A stretch of DNA of 17,138 nucleotides, from assembly GCA_964481235.1 (NCBI GenBank), contig CAYZYH010000015.1:1-17138 (forward strand), written 5' to 3'. Positions 1-7,585 of this stretch are shown one piece after another. The DNA is from JAUPVL01 sp964481235 (lineage in GTDB: Bacteria > Patescibacteriota > Saccharimonadia > CAILAD01 > BJGX01). The notes beneath the pieces were generated by a model. That model ran no database searches, was not told the DNA's origin, and was given only the letters and a program-made list of their open reading frames with translations. How positions within the stretch are numbered: the first letter of the stretch is position 1; every line of letters starts with the position of its first letter. Position numbers and translations under genes: made by a program.

Positions 1-2
1 CT

Positions 3-77
3 TGGCTGGGACGGAAGGATTCGAACCTTCGATCTCTAGAGCCAGAATCTAGCGCCTTACCACTTGGCCACGTCCCA
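3..77 (-). tRNA. tRNA-Gln (anticodon CUG)
   Basis: The reverse strand folds as a complete cloverleaf. The acceptor stem TGGGACG pairs with CGTCCCA, a G discriminator base follows, and CCA is encoded. The anticodon stem CTAGA/TCTAG closes the loop TTCTGGC, giving anticodon CTG, which reads the Gln codon CAG. The T arm contains GGTTCGAATCC. It is the last gene at the low end of the window, about 160 nt downstream of the GAP-family membrane gene, and no clear promoter of its own is seen. Confidence 0.96.
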
Positions 78-104
78 ACGTCGCGCTTATTACTGTAATA
101 TATA

Positions 105-126
105 AGATAATTTTATCAAATTATCT
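105..126. repeat. 9-bp AT-rich inverted repeat
   Basis: AGATAATTT and AAATTATCT form a perfect 9-bp stem around a 4-nt loop, in the spacer between the membrane gene and tRNA-Gln. Neither strand has a T-run after it, so a terminator role is not supported. It could be a processing site or operator next to the tRNA. Confidence 0.5.
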
Positions 127-153
127 TGGTAATTTTCGCAACTGCGTTCCTTT

Positions 154-186
154 CAAATTACAAACTCTAAAATCGTTTGTAATTTG
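154..186. repeat. 12-bp perfect inverted repeat after the membrane gene
   Basis: CAAATTACAAAC (154-165) and GTTTGTAATTTG (175-186) form a perfect 12-bp stem with a 9-nt loop. On the minus strand the stem is preceded by TTTTTCTAAA, the same 10 bases that precede the hairpins of the two attenuator cassettes at 11.9 and 12.6 kb. No T-run follows on the minus strand, so it is a weak terminator candidate. It may stabilise the 3' end of the upstream transcript. The rest of the 78-239 spacer holds no gene. Confidence 0.5.
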
Positions 187-239
187 GTTTAGAAAAATAG
201 AAGAGCAACCAACAGTCTAGCATTTTTCCGTCTGTAGTT

Positions 240-902
240 CTAGCTAGCAATTAAGCCAAAGCCTTTAGCAAGCAAGTAAACGCCAAATACCAATAACATT
301 ACCTGGATTATCGTTCTATTGTGCTTTGTCATAAATACTCGCAGCTTTTCCAACAAGGCTTTTGATTTATTCGGGAATAACACAGCGATTATTAGCGGAA
401 GTGCAATCATAGCCATTACTATAGGTATTGCTATAAACAAAAGTAGTAGTTTTTGTGATGAATCTAGCGAGCTTAGTGCAATGTCTTTGACGGCTGGCAA
501 AAACAAAACAATAGTACTAAAGTTAGTTATCATTAGCCCCGTACCTAGAACTAAGCTTTTACTCGGACCAAGCTGACTATGACTCTTAGCTTTTTTTGTT
601 GGTTTACTTGAAGGTTTTTTAAAGAAATTCTTAAACGCAAGTGCTAATAGTATTAGACCAGCAACTAAATCTAGTGTAGAACTAACATTGTTGTTGGTGG
701 GCTTAAATTGTATATTGGCAAATAAAAATATTCCGGGTATACCTATAACCAACAGTGGCACCATAGCGCCTATTAGATAGGTGAATCCCTTAAGTTTGGG
801 CGAGTCTTTGGTTGTTAAAACCGCAATCATGCCTATTGTAGCAACTGGGCTAATCGCTGCACCAATAAGTAACGGTAGAATATGTAAAAACACTTCTTGC
901 AT
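240..902 (-). CDS. GAP/SfLAP-like six-helix membrane protein
   Basis: The 220-aa protein has about six hydrophobic segments, near residues 5-27, 38-62, 77-92, 115-138, 151-177 and 197-219. A Lys/Ser-rich cytosolic-type loop lies around 93-113. The 'GAAISPVATIGMI' start resembles the GAP (Sap, sulfolipid-1-addressing protein) family, a LysE-like group of small transporters found in mycobacteria and many actinobacteria. Substrate is unknown. The assignment rests on topology and this N-terminal motif only, so other LysE-superfamily proteins remain possible. The ATG has no Shine-Dalgarno; a TACAAT -10 element lies 6 nt upstream, suggesting a leaderless transcript. It follows trmD by 46 nt. Confidence 0.7.
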   Translation of the reverse strand: MQEVFLHILPLLIGAAISPVATIGMIAVLTTKDSPKLKGFTYLIGAMVPLLVIGIPGIFLFANIQFKPTNNNVSSTLDLVAGLILLALAFKNFFKKPSSKPTKKAKSHSQLGPSKSLVLGTGLMITNFSTIVLFLPAVKDIALSSLDSSQKLLLLFIAIPIVMAMIALPLIIAVLFPNKSKALLEKLRVFMTKHNRTIIQVMLLVFGVYLLAKGFGLIAS

Positions 903-908
903 ACTACT

Positions 909-914
909 ATTGTA
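909..914 (-). promoter_or_regulatory. -10 hexamer TACAAT, 6 nt before the membrane-protein ATG
   Basis: On the minus strand TACAAT is followed by 6 nt and then the ATG at 902, so transcription would begin at or next to the start codon. No good -35 box lies at the right distance. Confidence 0.5.
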
Positions 915-948
915 TCACTGTTATGTTTTATACATTATTGAGTATTAA

Positions 949-1623
949 CTAAAACTCTATAAGATCGGGTCGGTTAGACTGAGTCTTTTTAAGTGCCTTA
1001 GACTTTCGCCATTTAGCAATCTCGGCATGATTACCGTTTTTCAGAACTTCAGGGACTTTTTGTCCTTCAAAATCATCAGGGCGAGTGTATTGTGGGTACT
1101 CTAAAAGCCCGGCAGAGAACGACTCATCTTTGTTAGATTGATCGTCACCAAGTACTCCTGGTATTAAGCGCACTACGCTATCTACCACCGCCATAGCCGG
1201 TATCTCTCCACCTGTGAGTACAAAGTCGCCCATAGATATTTCTTGATCAACAATAGACATTATGCGCTCATCAAACCCCTCGTAGTGACCACATATAATA
1301 ATTAAAGAATTAGCTTGAGATAATTTTTTGGCATCTAATTGATTATACTGTTTGCCCCTTGGGGTCATCATTAAAACTTTTGCACTACTATCATTTTTTT
1401 TAATATCTCGAACAGCTGCAAATATTGGTTCGGGCTTGAGTACCATGCCGGCACCACCACCATATGGAGTGTCATCCACGGTTTTTCTTGGCCCAATACC
1501 ATAATCGCGTAAGTTTACTAAATTAAACTCTACTAGTTTTTCATCTTGGGCTTTTGCAAGCATAGACATACCAATAACAGGCTTAAACATATCTGGGAAT
1601 AGTGTAATTATGTATATTTTCAT
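949..1623 (-). CDS. trmD: tRNA (guanine-N1)-methyltransferase TrmD
   Basis: The enzyme methylates G37 next to the anticodon using S-adenosylmethionine, which prevents frameshifting. Family motifs are clear: MKIYIITLFPDMF at the start, DTPYGGGAGMVLKPEP at residues 51-66, and the trefoil-knot cofactor loops TPRGK (87-91), CGHYEGFDERI (111-121) and SMGDFVLTGGE (130-140). The flexible linker with catalytic Asp is at GVLGDDQS (156-163). The length of 224 aa is normal. It is the third gene of rpsP-khpA-trmD. The start has no Shine-Dalgarno and follows a 169-nt spacer unusually long for this operon, which contains a possible structured element. Confidence 0.97.
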   Translation of the reverse strand: MKIYIITLFPDMFKPVIGMSMLAKAQDEKLVEFNLVNLRDYGIGPRKTVDDTPYGGGAGMVLKPEPIFAAVRDIKKNDSSAKVLMMTPRGKQYNQLDAKKLSQANSLIIICGHYEGFDERIMSIVDQEISMGDFVLTGGEIPAMAVVDSVVRLIPGVLGDDQSNKDESFSAGLLEYPQYTRPDDFEGQKVPEVLKNGNHAEIAKWRKSKALKKTQSNRPDLIEF

Positions 1624-1668
1624 GGGTTAGATAATTGATAGGAGCTTTAATAATATCAATCGCAAGTG

Positions 1669-1790
1669 AAATTGATTCTCGTTAGTGTAGTTCAAGGACA
1701 ATAAAGCCAGATATTTGAGTTGTAGTAAACCTACAGCGAAAATCTATGAGCTTTTAATTTGACGCCGAAATGTGCAACGAGAATTGGTTT
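1669..1790 (+). other. Candidate structured RNA element in the trmD-khpA spacer
   Basis: Read as plus-strand RNA, this spacer folds into nested stems. The outer helix is 1669-1683 with 1776-1790 (15 pairs, 9 of them perfect with three consecutive G-U pairs). Inside are AAAGC/GCUUU (1703-1707 with 1750-1754), AGAU/AUCU (1709-1712 with 1742-1745), and a 7-bp hairpin GUUGUAG/CUACAGC (1719-1725 with 1731-1737) with a 5-nt loop. The G-U pairs favour the plus strand, because on the minus strand they become A-C mismatches. No known RNA family is recognised: SRP and tmRNA consensus bases are absent. No good plus-strand promoter was found. It could instead be a leader structure of trmD. Confidence 0.3.
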
Positions 1791-1792
1791 AG

Positions 1793-2218
1793 CTAGATGT
1801 CGGTGTCAAGGTCTTCTATGCCTTCACGAGCCTTTGTTTTAATATCTTCGGCGGTTGTGTCGGCTTCTGGCATGGCTGACTCTACAGATTTATCGTCGTT
1901 GTCACCACTAGTTGAGGTATTAACTGTTTCGGGGTTTTCTTTTGCTGTTTTGGTGTGTTCCGACCCTTCTGGCTCTGCTATTTTAAGATTATATCGGGCA
2001 TCATCCTTAGCACCAAGCACACGAAGTAAAGTTCTAATAGATTTAGCGGTTGCACCCCCTTTACCAATAATCTTACCCATATCGCTTGGGTCCACACTAA
2101 GTTCTAATAGCACACCCCTGTCATCTACTGTTCTGGTAATCTCAACCTTGTCTGGGTTATCTACCAACGCTTTTACTACATATTCAACAAATACCTGATC
2201 TTTTTCACTTGTAGCCAT
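1793..2218 (-). CDS. khpA: KhpA-type KH-domain RNA-binding protein with acidic tail
   Basis: Residues 1-83 match the KhpA (YlqC) single KH domain. The RNA-binding loop GKIIGKGG lies at 48-55, preceded by the typical VKALVDNPDKVEI start and followed by a helix with RTLLRVLGAKD. In Firmicutes KhpA pairs with KhpB and binds RNA globally, affecting cell division and elongation. Usual length is about 75-80 aa. Here residues 84-141 add a low-complexity acidic tail rich in Glu, Asp, Thr and Ser. The gene sits between rpsP and trmD, the classic neighbourhood. A strong AGGAG lies 10 nt before the ATG, so the start is secure. Confidence 0.93.
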   Translation of the reverse strand: MATSEKDQVFVEYVVKALVDNPDKVEITRTVDDRGVLLELSVDPSDMGKIIGKGGATAKSIRTLLRVLGAKDDARYNLKIAEPEGSEHTKTAKENPETVNTSTSGDNDDKSVESAMPEADTTAEDIKTKAREGIEDLDTDI

Positions 2219-2331
2219 GATAAAGTTTCTCCTAAAATTACTTTGATGATTTTATTATACAAACTTTTATGATATTTTGCTAACCACAAAATACACTAAA
2301 GAATTGTAGTTTTGTATTAAATAAAGAGTGA

Positions 2332-2717
2332 CTATTTACTTTTATCGGCTTCTTTTGCCGTGGTTTCTTCAACAGCTTTGGCGGTTTNNNNNNNNNNNNN
2401 NNNNNNNNNNNNNNNNNNNNNNNNNNNNNNNNNNNNNNNNNNNNNNNNNNNNNNNNNNNNNNNNNNNNNNNNNNNNNNNNNNNNNNNTCAACTCCTTGAG
2501 ATTTTAGAATTCTCAAAACTCTGTCGGATGCTTGAGCACCATTTTTTAGAAATATTGCAATCTCTTCTTTTTTGAGGGTTACTTCTTTGGTATGAGGATT
2601 GTAGGTTCCAAGAATTGCCAAAAACTTACTTGTGGCAGCACGACGTTTGTCGGCAGCTACAATACGATAGGTGGGATATTTATGACGGCCATGTCTGGCT
2701 AAACGAATTACAACCAT
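2332..2717 (-). CDS. rpsP: 30S ribosomal protein S16, interrupted by an assembly gap
   Basis: The N-terminal 76 residues are typical S16: MVVIRLARHGRHKYPTYRIV, then ILGTYNPHTKE and DRVLRILKSQGV. The start at 2717 is chosen because AAAAGGA precedes it and it matches the family start; an upstream in-frame ATG at 2765 would add 16 atypical residues. The gap at 2388-2487 removes the middle. Beyond it, the frame ending at the TAG at 2332-2334 reads TAKAVEETTAKEADKSK, a typical charged S16 tail. That frame matches the start only if the true gap length is 2 modulo 3, so 100 N is a placeholder. S16 binds 16S rRNA and is needed for 30S assembly. Confidence 0.93.
2388..2487. other. Assembly gap (100 N)
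   Basis: Exactly 100 N interrupt rpsP. The round length suggests a default scaffold gap of unknown true size. Frame analysis of rpsP shows the real length is not 100 if the gene is intact. Confidence 0.95.
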
Positions 2718-2790
2718 TGATTCCTTTTTTATATAGTTTAAGTAATTTATTGATTTGCCAATCACTAGCAGGCAAAAACGAATACGCCCT

Positions 2791-2820
2791 ATTGTACCTG
2801 TAAATAAGTCTGTTTGTCAA
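2791..2820 (-). promoter_or_regulatory. Promoter of rpsP-khpA-trmD
   Basis: A perfect -35 TTGACA (2815-2820) is separated by 18 nt from -10 TACAAT (2791-2796). It lies just after the smc stop codon and gives a 5' leader of about 65 nt before the Shine-Dalgarno-led rpsP start. Confidence 0.75.
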
Positions 2821-2825
2821 CAGAT

Positions 2826-5285
2826 TTAATTGGTTGCAAAAACCTCGGCTTGTTGCAACGCCAATGGCAAAACCTCGCTGTCGCCTTTTGGGGTACTGGT
2901 TATACCAAATAGATTGTGAGCGGATTGCATGGTTTCATGATTGTGGGTAATAACAAGAAGTTGTGAATGCTTTGACAATTCTTCCAAAACCTTCGTAAAT
3001 CTAGTGGAGTTTTCGTCGTCTAGAGCAGCATCAACTTCATCTAGCACTATAAATGGACTAGGATTGGTAAGAATTATTGAGGCTAGTAAGGCAATTGAGG
3101 TAAGGGCCTTTTCTCCGCCAGATAGAGCCGAGATGTTTTTACCACGCTTACCTGGCGGTTGAACGATAATTTCTATACCAAAATCCTCTTCAATAGTTGT
3201 TAACTCTAGATATGCATTACCTCCACTAAAAAGTTTTTTAAAATATTCTCCAAAAACATTATTGAGTTTTTCGAAGGCTTTTTTAAATCTATGTTTCATA
3301 TCTTTTTCTAAAGATAAAATAAGGGTTTGGGTATCTATTATGGCTTTTTCTAGATCTTTTTTTTGAGCTTGCAAAAAGTCTACTCTATGAGCTGTTTCTT
3401 TTGCTTCGTTTATCATCTGAGGGTCGATTTCTTCTATAGCTTTGAGTTCAGCTTCTAGCTGTGAAATATTGCTAAGGCTGGGGGTGCTTGAAAAAGAAGA
3501 TGAGTTACTAAACTTGTATTTTTTACCAAACCATTCTTCGGCTTTTTTGAATAACTCGGCTTGCTGACTCTGTAGAAGCTTTTTATCGTTCTTACCTTGG
3601 TCTATTACAAACTCTAATCGGGCTTTTTCACTGGCAAACTTCTCGATATCGTTAATCTCAGAAGGTAGGTTGTCTGTAGAGGTACTGTAAAATTCCTCTC
3701 TTTTAGAGGTAATTTCGGTAGTTATCTTTTTTAGTAACATTTGTTGCTTGGATATTTGCAACTTGTGATCAGTAATCATTTTAAGGTTCTCTTCATATAT
3801 TTCAGTCTGTTTTTTGGTGTTCTCTATTTCGCTTAAAACAATTTCTTTATCGGTATGCATAGTAGCTATATCTAACTCTATAGATCTAAGCGAGATAGTT
3901 TTCTCGGTTTGTAATTCTATGGTGTCTTCACGGCTAGCCATACTGTTACCTATAGTATTTTGTAATCGAATAAGTTCAGTTGCCATTGCAGCGGCATCGT
4001 CACCGAGTGCCAACTCTAGCATATGAGAAAGTTTGTGCATAGTTTGATCAATAGCTTGTCTTGGGGTGCCCTGTCGCAATTGTACTCTCATAAGCTGAAC
4101 AAGACCTAGGGCATGATTAACAAACTCTTTCTTTTGACTCTTTTGTAGCTTGTTCTGAACAATATTTAGCTTACTACTCAATTCGCCTAATTCTTTATTA
4201 ATTGTACTAACTTTTAGCTCTAGTTCTTTAATTTTTGTGTTTTGTCTTTCATGGTCTGCCTCTAGTAAACTAAGTTGTTTGTTGATATTTTTTAGTCTGC
4301 TCTCTAAACTATGTCTCTGATTATTGGCGGGTTGCATTTCTTTTTGCTTACTTAGTAAAACATTTAGTTCACTTTGGGTGAGTAAAAGTTTTTGAGTAAG
4401 GTTATCACGTTCTATCTCTAAGTTTTTTAGAGCCTGTTCTTGCATTTCACTATCTTTGTTTGAGTTGATATTCAAATTTACCCTACTATGTAGTTCTTTT
4501 GATTTTTCAACTATTTGATTGTGTTCTAGCTGATACTTATTGATAGCAATCTCAATTTTGGCAATTCTTTTTGTTAGATCACTATAGGTACTGCTTAGGT
4601 ATCTGTGGCGAGCATTTTCTAGATCGGTCTTTAGCTTCTCGGCTTTTTCAAGGCTTTTGGTTTGTTTTTCTAAAATAGCTATTGTGGGTTTTAGCTCAGC
4701 TAAAACTCCATTAACACGTTCGAGGTTTTCACTAGCTTGATTTAAATCTCTACGCGCTGTATTACGACGAATATCGTATTGACGAATTCCACTCGCCTCA
4801 TCAAAAAGAGTCTTTCTTTCTGGTCCTGTAGCCGTTAGTAACTGATCTATCATGCCTTGACCAATAACTGTATACGACTGTGTTCCAAACCCCGATTGAG
4901 CAAGCAACTCTTCGATTTTTGCTAGCTTAGTTTTTCGCCCATTTAGCCGATACTCGCTCTCGCCCGAGCGCAGTAGACGGCGCGACAATTCAACTTCAGC
5001 AGTATCTAAGTCGATAATGCCTTTGGCATTATCTAAACGTAAAATAACTTCTGCCAAGCTTGCTTGTGGAGTAGCTTTAGTTCCATAAAAAATAATATCC
5101 TCAGCTTTGGCTATTCTTAGGCGACGGTTTTTTTGTTCACCCAATACCCACCTAATAGCGTCAGCAACATTACTTTTGCCCGAACCATTTGGTCCAACAA
5201 TTGCCGTAATACCTTCGTTGAATTCAAAAATTCGTCTAGCACCGAAAGACTTAAAACCAGCTATTTCAAGCTTACTTATTTGCAT
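2826..5285 (-). CDS. smc: Short SMC-family chromosome protein with no recognisable hinge
   Basis: This is an ABC-type ATPase that organises and segregates chromosomes as a coiled-coil dimer. The N-terminal head has Walker A GPNGSGKS (31-38). The C-terminal head has signature LSGGEK (721-726), Walker B FIVLDE (745-750) and a D-loop. Two coiled-coil arms, roughly 170-385 and 450-665, are nearly equal, about 215 residues each. Canonical bacterial SMC is about 1,180 aa; this one is 819. The globular hinge is not recognisable. The arm tips are joined by about 60 residues (388-447) that look helical and lack a CxxC zinc hook, so it is not Rad50-type either. AAGGAG lies 8 nt before the ATG, fixing the start. 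No ScpA or ScpB gene is in the window. Confidence 0.92.
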   Translation of the reverse strand: MQISKLEIAGFKSFGARRIFEFNEGITAIVGPNGSGKSNVADAIRWVLGEQKNRRLRIAKAEDIIFYGTKATPQASLAEVILRLDNAKGIIDLDTAEVELSRRLLRSGESEYRLNGRKTKLAKIEELLAQSGFGTQSYTVIGQGMIDQLLTATGPERKTLFDEASGIRQYDIRRNTARRDLNQASENLERVNGVLAELKPTIAILEKQTKSLEKAEKLKTDLENARHRYLSSTYSDLTKRIAKIEIAINKYQLEHNQIVEKSKELHSRVNLNINSNKDSEMQEQALKNLEIERDNLTQKLLLTQSELNVLLSKQKEMQPANNQRHSLESRLKNINKQLSLLEADHERQNTKIKELELKVSTINKELGELSSKLNIVQNKLQKSQKKEFVNHALGLVQLMRVQLRQGTPRQAIDQTMHKLSHMLELALGDDAAAMATELIRLQNTIGNSMASREDTIELQTEKTISLRSIELDIATMHTDKEIVLSEIENTKKQTEIYEENLKMITDHKLQISKQQMLLKKITTEITSKREEFYSTSTDNLPSEINDIEKFASEKARLEFVIDQGKNDKKLLQSQQAELFKKAEEWFGKKYKFSNSSSFSSTPSLSNISQLEAELKAIEEIDPQMINEAKETAHRVDFLQAQKKDLEKAIIDTQTLILSLEKDMKHRFKKAFEKLNNVFGEYFKKLFSGGNAYLELTTIEEDFGIEIIVQPPGKRGKNISALSGGEKALTSIALLASIILTNPSPFIVLDEVDAALDDENSTRFTKVLEELSKHSQLLVITHNHETMQSAHNLFGITSTPKGDSEVLPLALQQAEVFATN

Positions 5286-5309
5286 CTACAAAACTCCTTG
5301 CATTGATCT

Positions 5310-5339
5310 ATTGTAGCCGATTCAGCCAAGCATAGGCAA
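5310..5339 (-). promoter_or_regulatory. Promoter of smc
   Basis: -35 TTGCCT (5334-5339), an 18-nt spacer and -10 TACAAT (5310-5315) lie between the hydrolase terminator and the smc Shine-Dalgarno. Confidence 0.55.
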
Positions 5340-5370
5340 TAAAATGCCCAAGCTTAGGATGCTTGGGCAT
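5336..5370 (-). terminator. Terminator hairpin at the end of the hydrolase gene
   Basis: ATGCCCAAGC and GCTTGGGCAT form a perfect 10-bp stem (5344-5353 and 5361-5370) with a 7-nt loop, followed on the minus strand by a TTTATTG tract. The 5' arm includes the last codons of the hydrolase and the stop codon lies in the loop. Confidence 0.7.
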
Positions 5371-6121
5371 GGCTACCGCTGTGTTGAACAATAATTTTAG
5401 TAATTAGTGCGTGAACAAGCGGATTATTAACAATAGACATATGGCCAGCTTTGTCGCAAATATGCTCGATGTTGCTCGGGATATGCGAGCTCACCAAATC
5501 ATATTCAGATTGTGGAGCAATAAGATAGTTATGTACAAGTTGTCCATCGGGATGAGCCGAACGATGCGGAAATACCAACATGTCGGCCAAACCCACTATT
5601 GAGTAGGTGTGATGTCCACTAGTTTGCTTGGCCAGGTAATCAAGTATTTGTTCGCTTATATCGCTATGTGTGGCTAGATTTTGGACAATTGGAATGGGTG
5701 CCACAAGCTTACGCAACTTGGGCCGTAGCCGTACCTTGCCTCTGGTTATCTGGGCAATAGACTCAACAGCCCAACGGATTGGCATATTAATGGGGTCTGT
5801 CCAGGTAGTACCAGCAAGAGGTGAGGCAATGGGTATAACAGCCCTTACCTTGGTTTCATACTCTATAGCTAGCAAGCTAGCCAGCATACCACCCTGTGAG
5901 TGGCCTATAATTATCCAATAATCCTGGGAGCTTCGTAGGTATTTATCGCCTATTTCTTGAGCTGATTGCTCAATATCTCCTAGCCCCAGTCTTGGTATAG
6001 CCTCATAAAAAACCGACTTTTCACCGGCAACTGATATTACAGTGTCTATAAGTGATTTGTAAAAAAACTTTGCTTTTTTAGGCGCAAAAGTTCCAAATAT
6101 TATTAGTACCTTAAGCTTCAC
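5354..6121 (-). CDS. Alpha/beta-hydrolase (lipase/esterase-like)
   Basis: The 255-aa protein has the nucleophile elbow GHSQGG (73-78, Ser75) after a hydrophobic strand. A likely acid is Asp180 in VGLADMLVFP, and a likely catalytic His227 is in KAGHMSIV, in the order expected for the alpha/beta-hydrolase fold. ASPLAGTTWTDP (99-110) resembles lipase-class proteins such as PGAP1-like esterases. There is no clear signal peptide, although the start MKLKVLIIFG is hydrophobic and forms the first strand. Substrate is unknown. The start is GTG, chosen because GAGG lies 6 nt upstream. The gene lies between rnc and smc and ends in its own terminator. Confidence 0.85.
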   Translation of the reverse strand: MKLKVLIIFGTFAPKKAKFFYKSLIDTVISVAGEKSVFYEAIPRLGLGDIEQSAQEIGDKYLRSSQDYWIIIGHSQGGMLASLLAIEYETKVRAVIPIASPLAGTTWTDPINMPIRWAVESIAQITRGKVRLRPKLRKLVAPIPIVQNLATHSDISEQILDYLAKQTSGHHTYSIVGLADMLVFPHRSAHPDGQLVHNYLIAPQSEYDLVSSHIPSNIEHICDKAGHMSIVNNPLVHALITKIIVQHSGSHAQAS

Positions 6122-6194
6122 TTGGTACCTCGCTTTGTAAAGAACTCAGCTATGAGCTGTTACAAGTAATTTTAGACCAAAAAGCTACAAGATA

Positions 6195-6938
6195 CTATTT
6201 TGTTGTGGTTTTTTGAGTATTGAAAACTGTTTTTTTATTACGGCTATTTAGTTTTTTTAGCTTACCTAGACCATTTAAGGCTGCGGCTTGTTGGGCTGCT
6301 TGCTTACTACTACCCTCGCCTTCACCAAATTTTCTAGTACCTAGGTATACACCCATAACAAAAGTTTTATCGTGATCAGGGCCAACCTCGCTAAGCACCT
6401 TATAGCTAGGAGTAGTACCCATTTTTTCTTGAGCTAGCTCTTGAAAATGACTTTTAGCATCTATGTAGGTACCTGTTTTAATAATTTCTTCTAATTTGGT
6501 GATTAGTTTCGTCTCTATGAATTTTTTTGCTGAATCGTATCCTTTTTCTAAATATATTGCACCAATTGTAGCTTCTACTAAATTAGCTAAAAGTGCTTGT
6601 CTTGTTCTACCGCCAGTTTTTGCTTCTCCCCTGCTCATTAGTAAAAACTGCCCAATCTCCAATTTTTCGGCTAATTCTGCTAGAGATTCTGTCTTTACTA
6701 GTGCAGATCGCCAAGAGGTAAGCTCGCCCTCTGGGTTTTGATAATTTCTATATAAGTAGTCGGTTACAACTAACTCTAAAACAGCATCGCCCAAGAACTC
6801 CATTCTTTCGTTGTGTTCAAGCTTGACAGTACGATGCTCATTAATATAGCTGCGGTGAGTAAAAGCAACCTGTAAAAGACTGGGATCACTAAACTTTACC
6901 CCTAATATCTTTTCAATTTTTGACTGATCAAATACCAT
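6195..6938 (-). CDS. rnc: Ribonuclease III
   Basis: RNase III cuts double-stranded RNA in rRNA precursors and structured mRNAs. The catalytic motif NERMEFLGDAVLELV spans 43-57, with Glu47 and Asp51 in the active site, and the second acidic site is in NLVEATIGAIYLEKG. A double-stranded RNA-binding domain follows, from about FQELAQEKMG to GSSKQAAQQAAALNGL. The 247-aa length is slightly long because of a basic tail. The start overlaps the NUDIX stop in TAATG, so translation is probably coupled. Confidence 0.97.
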   Translation of the reverse strand: MVFDQSKIEKILGVKFSDPSLLQVAFTHRSYINEHRTVKLEHNERMEFLGDAVLELVVTDYLYRNYQNPEGELTSWRSALVKTESLAELAEKLEIGQFLLMSRGEAKTGGRTRQALLANLVEATIGAIYLEKGYDSAKKFIETKLITKLEEIIKTGTYIDAKSHFQELAQEKMGTTPSYKVLSEVGPDHDKTFVMGVYLGTRKFGEGEGSSKQAAQQAAALNGLGKLKKLNSRNKKTVFNTQKTTTK

Positions 6939-7585
6939 TACAAATTGTTAAGTTTTTTTATTCTGTTAATCGCTTCTCGTATTATAACTTTCGTAGCCTT
7001 GTACTCTACAATATCATAAGCTTGCTCGGCTTCAAACCATTGTACGTCTACTATGCCCTCAGAGTCTTCAGTTTCTAGTTGCTCATTATAATTGGTTGAT
7101 TCAATTAAGTAAACAAAGTTGGTCATAAAAATAAGTTTGTTATTCATACGATAAAAAAAATGTATTTTATCTAATTTGCCTAAAATCTTAAGACTTTTTA
7201 AGCCGGTTTCTTCACCCACTTCTCGTATTGCAGTTTGTTCTAGTGTTTCACCAGATTCAACATGTCCTTTTGGAATACTCCACCGAGCTTTCAAATCTTG
7301 TAATAATACTATTTCTATTTCTTGGTTTTTTACCCTAAAAACTATGCCACCACTCGAATACTCTCTTACGGCCTTTGCTCTTTGAGGAGTCTGTCTAGCA
7401 TGGCGCTTTTTCTTGTTGAGTCTATTATTCTTGATCTGACTCTGTTGGAGTTGCTGAATCCGTTCCTTGTCGGCTGGACTCTGACCCTGTAGTTTCTGCT
7501 TTTGGGGTATCGGAAGACTCTGATTTTGTTGAATCTTCTTTGGTTGGTTTTTCTGATTGGAGTTTTTTATCTTCTTGTGGTTCAT
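6938..7585 (-). CDS. NUDIX hydrolase with a basic N-terminal extension
   Basis: The NUDIX box GHVESGETLEQTAIREVGEE, followed by TGL, matches GX5EX7REUXEEXGU and binds the metal used to hydrolyse nucleoside-diphosphate-linked substrates. The fold starts near AVREYSSGGIVFR (about residue 72). The first 70 residues are Gln/Lys-rich, low complexity and probably disordered; they overlap the end of nusB by 161 nt in another frame. No in-frame ATG, GTG or TTG follows the nusB stop before the domain, so the overlap appears necessary unless a rare start is used or a frameshift exists. No Shine-Dalgarno precedes the ATG at 7585. Ap4A/MutT-type activity is possible; the substrate cannot be read from the sequence. 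Confidence 0.88.
   Translation of the reverse strand: MNHKKIKNSNQKNQPKKIQQNQSLPIPQKQKLQGQSPADKERIQQLQQSQIKNNRLNKKKRHARQTPQRAKAVREYSSGGIVFRVKNQEIEIVLLQDLKARWSIPKGHVESGETLEQTAIREVGEETGLKSLKILGKLDKIHFFYRMNNKLIFMTNFVYLIESTNYNEQLETEDSEGIVDVQWFEAEQAYDIVEYKATKVIIREAINRIKKLNNL

Noticed and set aside
319..576. Plus-strand ORFs throughout the window
   Set aside because: Each lies opposite a well-identified minus-strand gene, lacks a ribosome-binding site and family motifs, and is best explained as a codon-bias shadow.
1640..1790. SRP RNA, tmRNA or tRNA in the trmD spacer
   Set aside because: The SRP Alu/GGAA loop consensus, tmRNA tag frame and tRNA cloverleaf are all absent.
2280..2334. Continuation of the rpsP frame past the gap to a stop at 2280
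   Set aside because: The residues after the gap in that frame (KLLKKPRQKK and on) do not resemble S16; the other frame gives a typical tail and stops at 2332.
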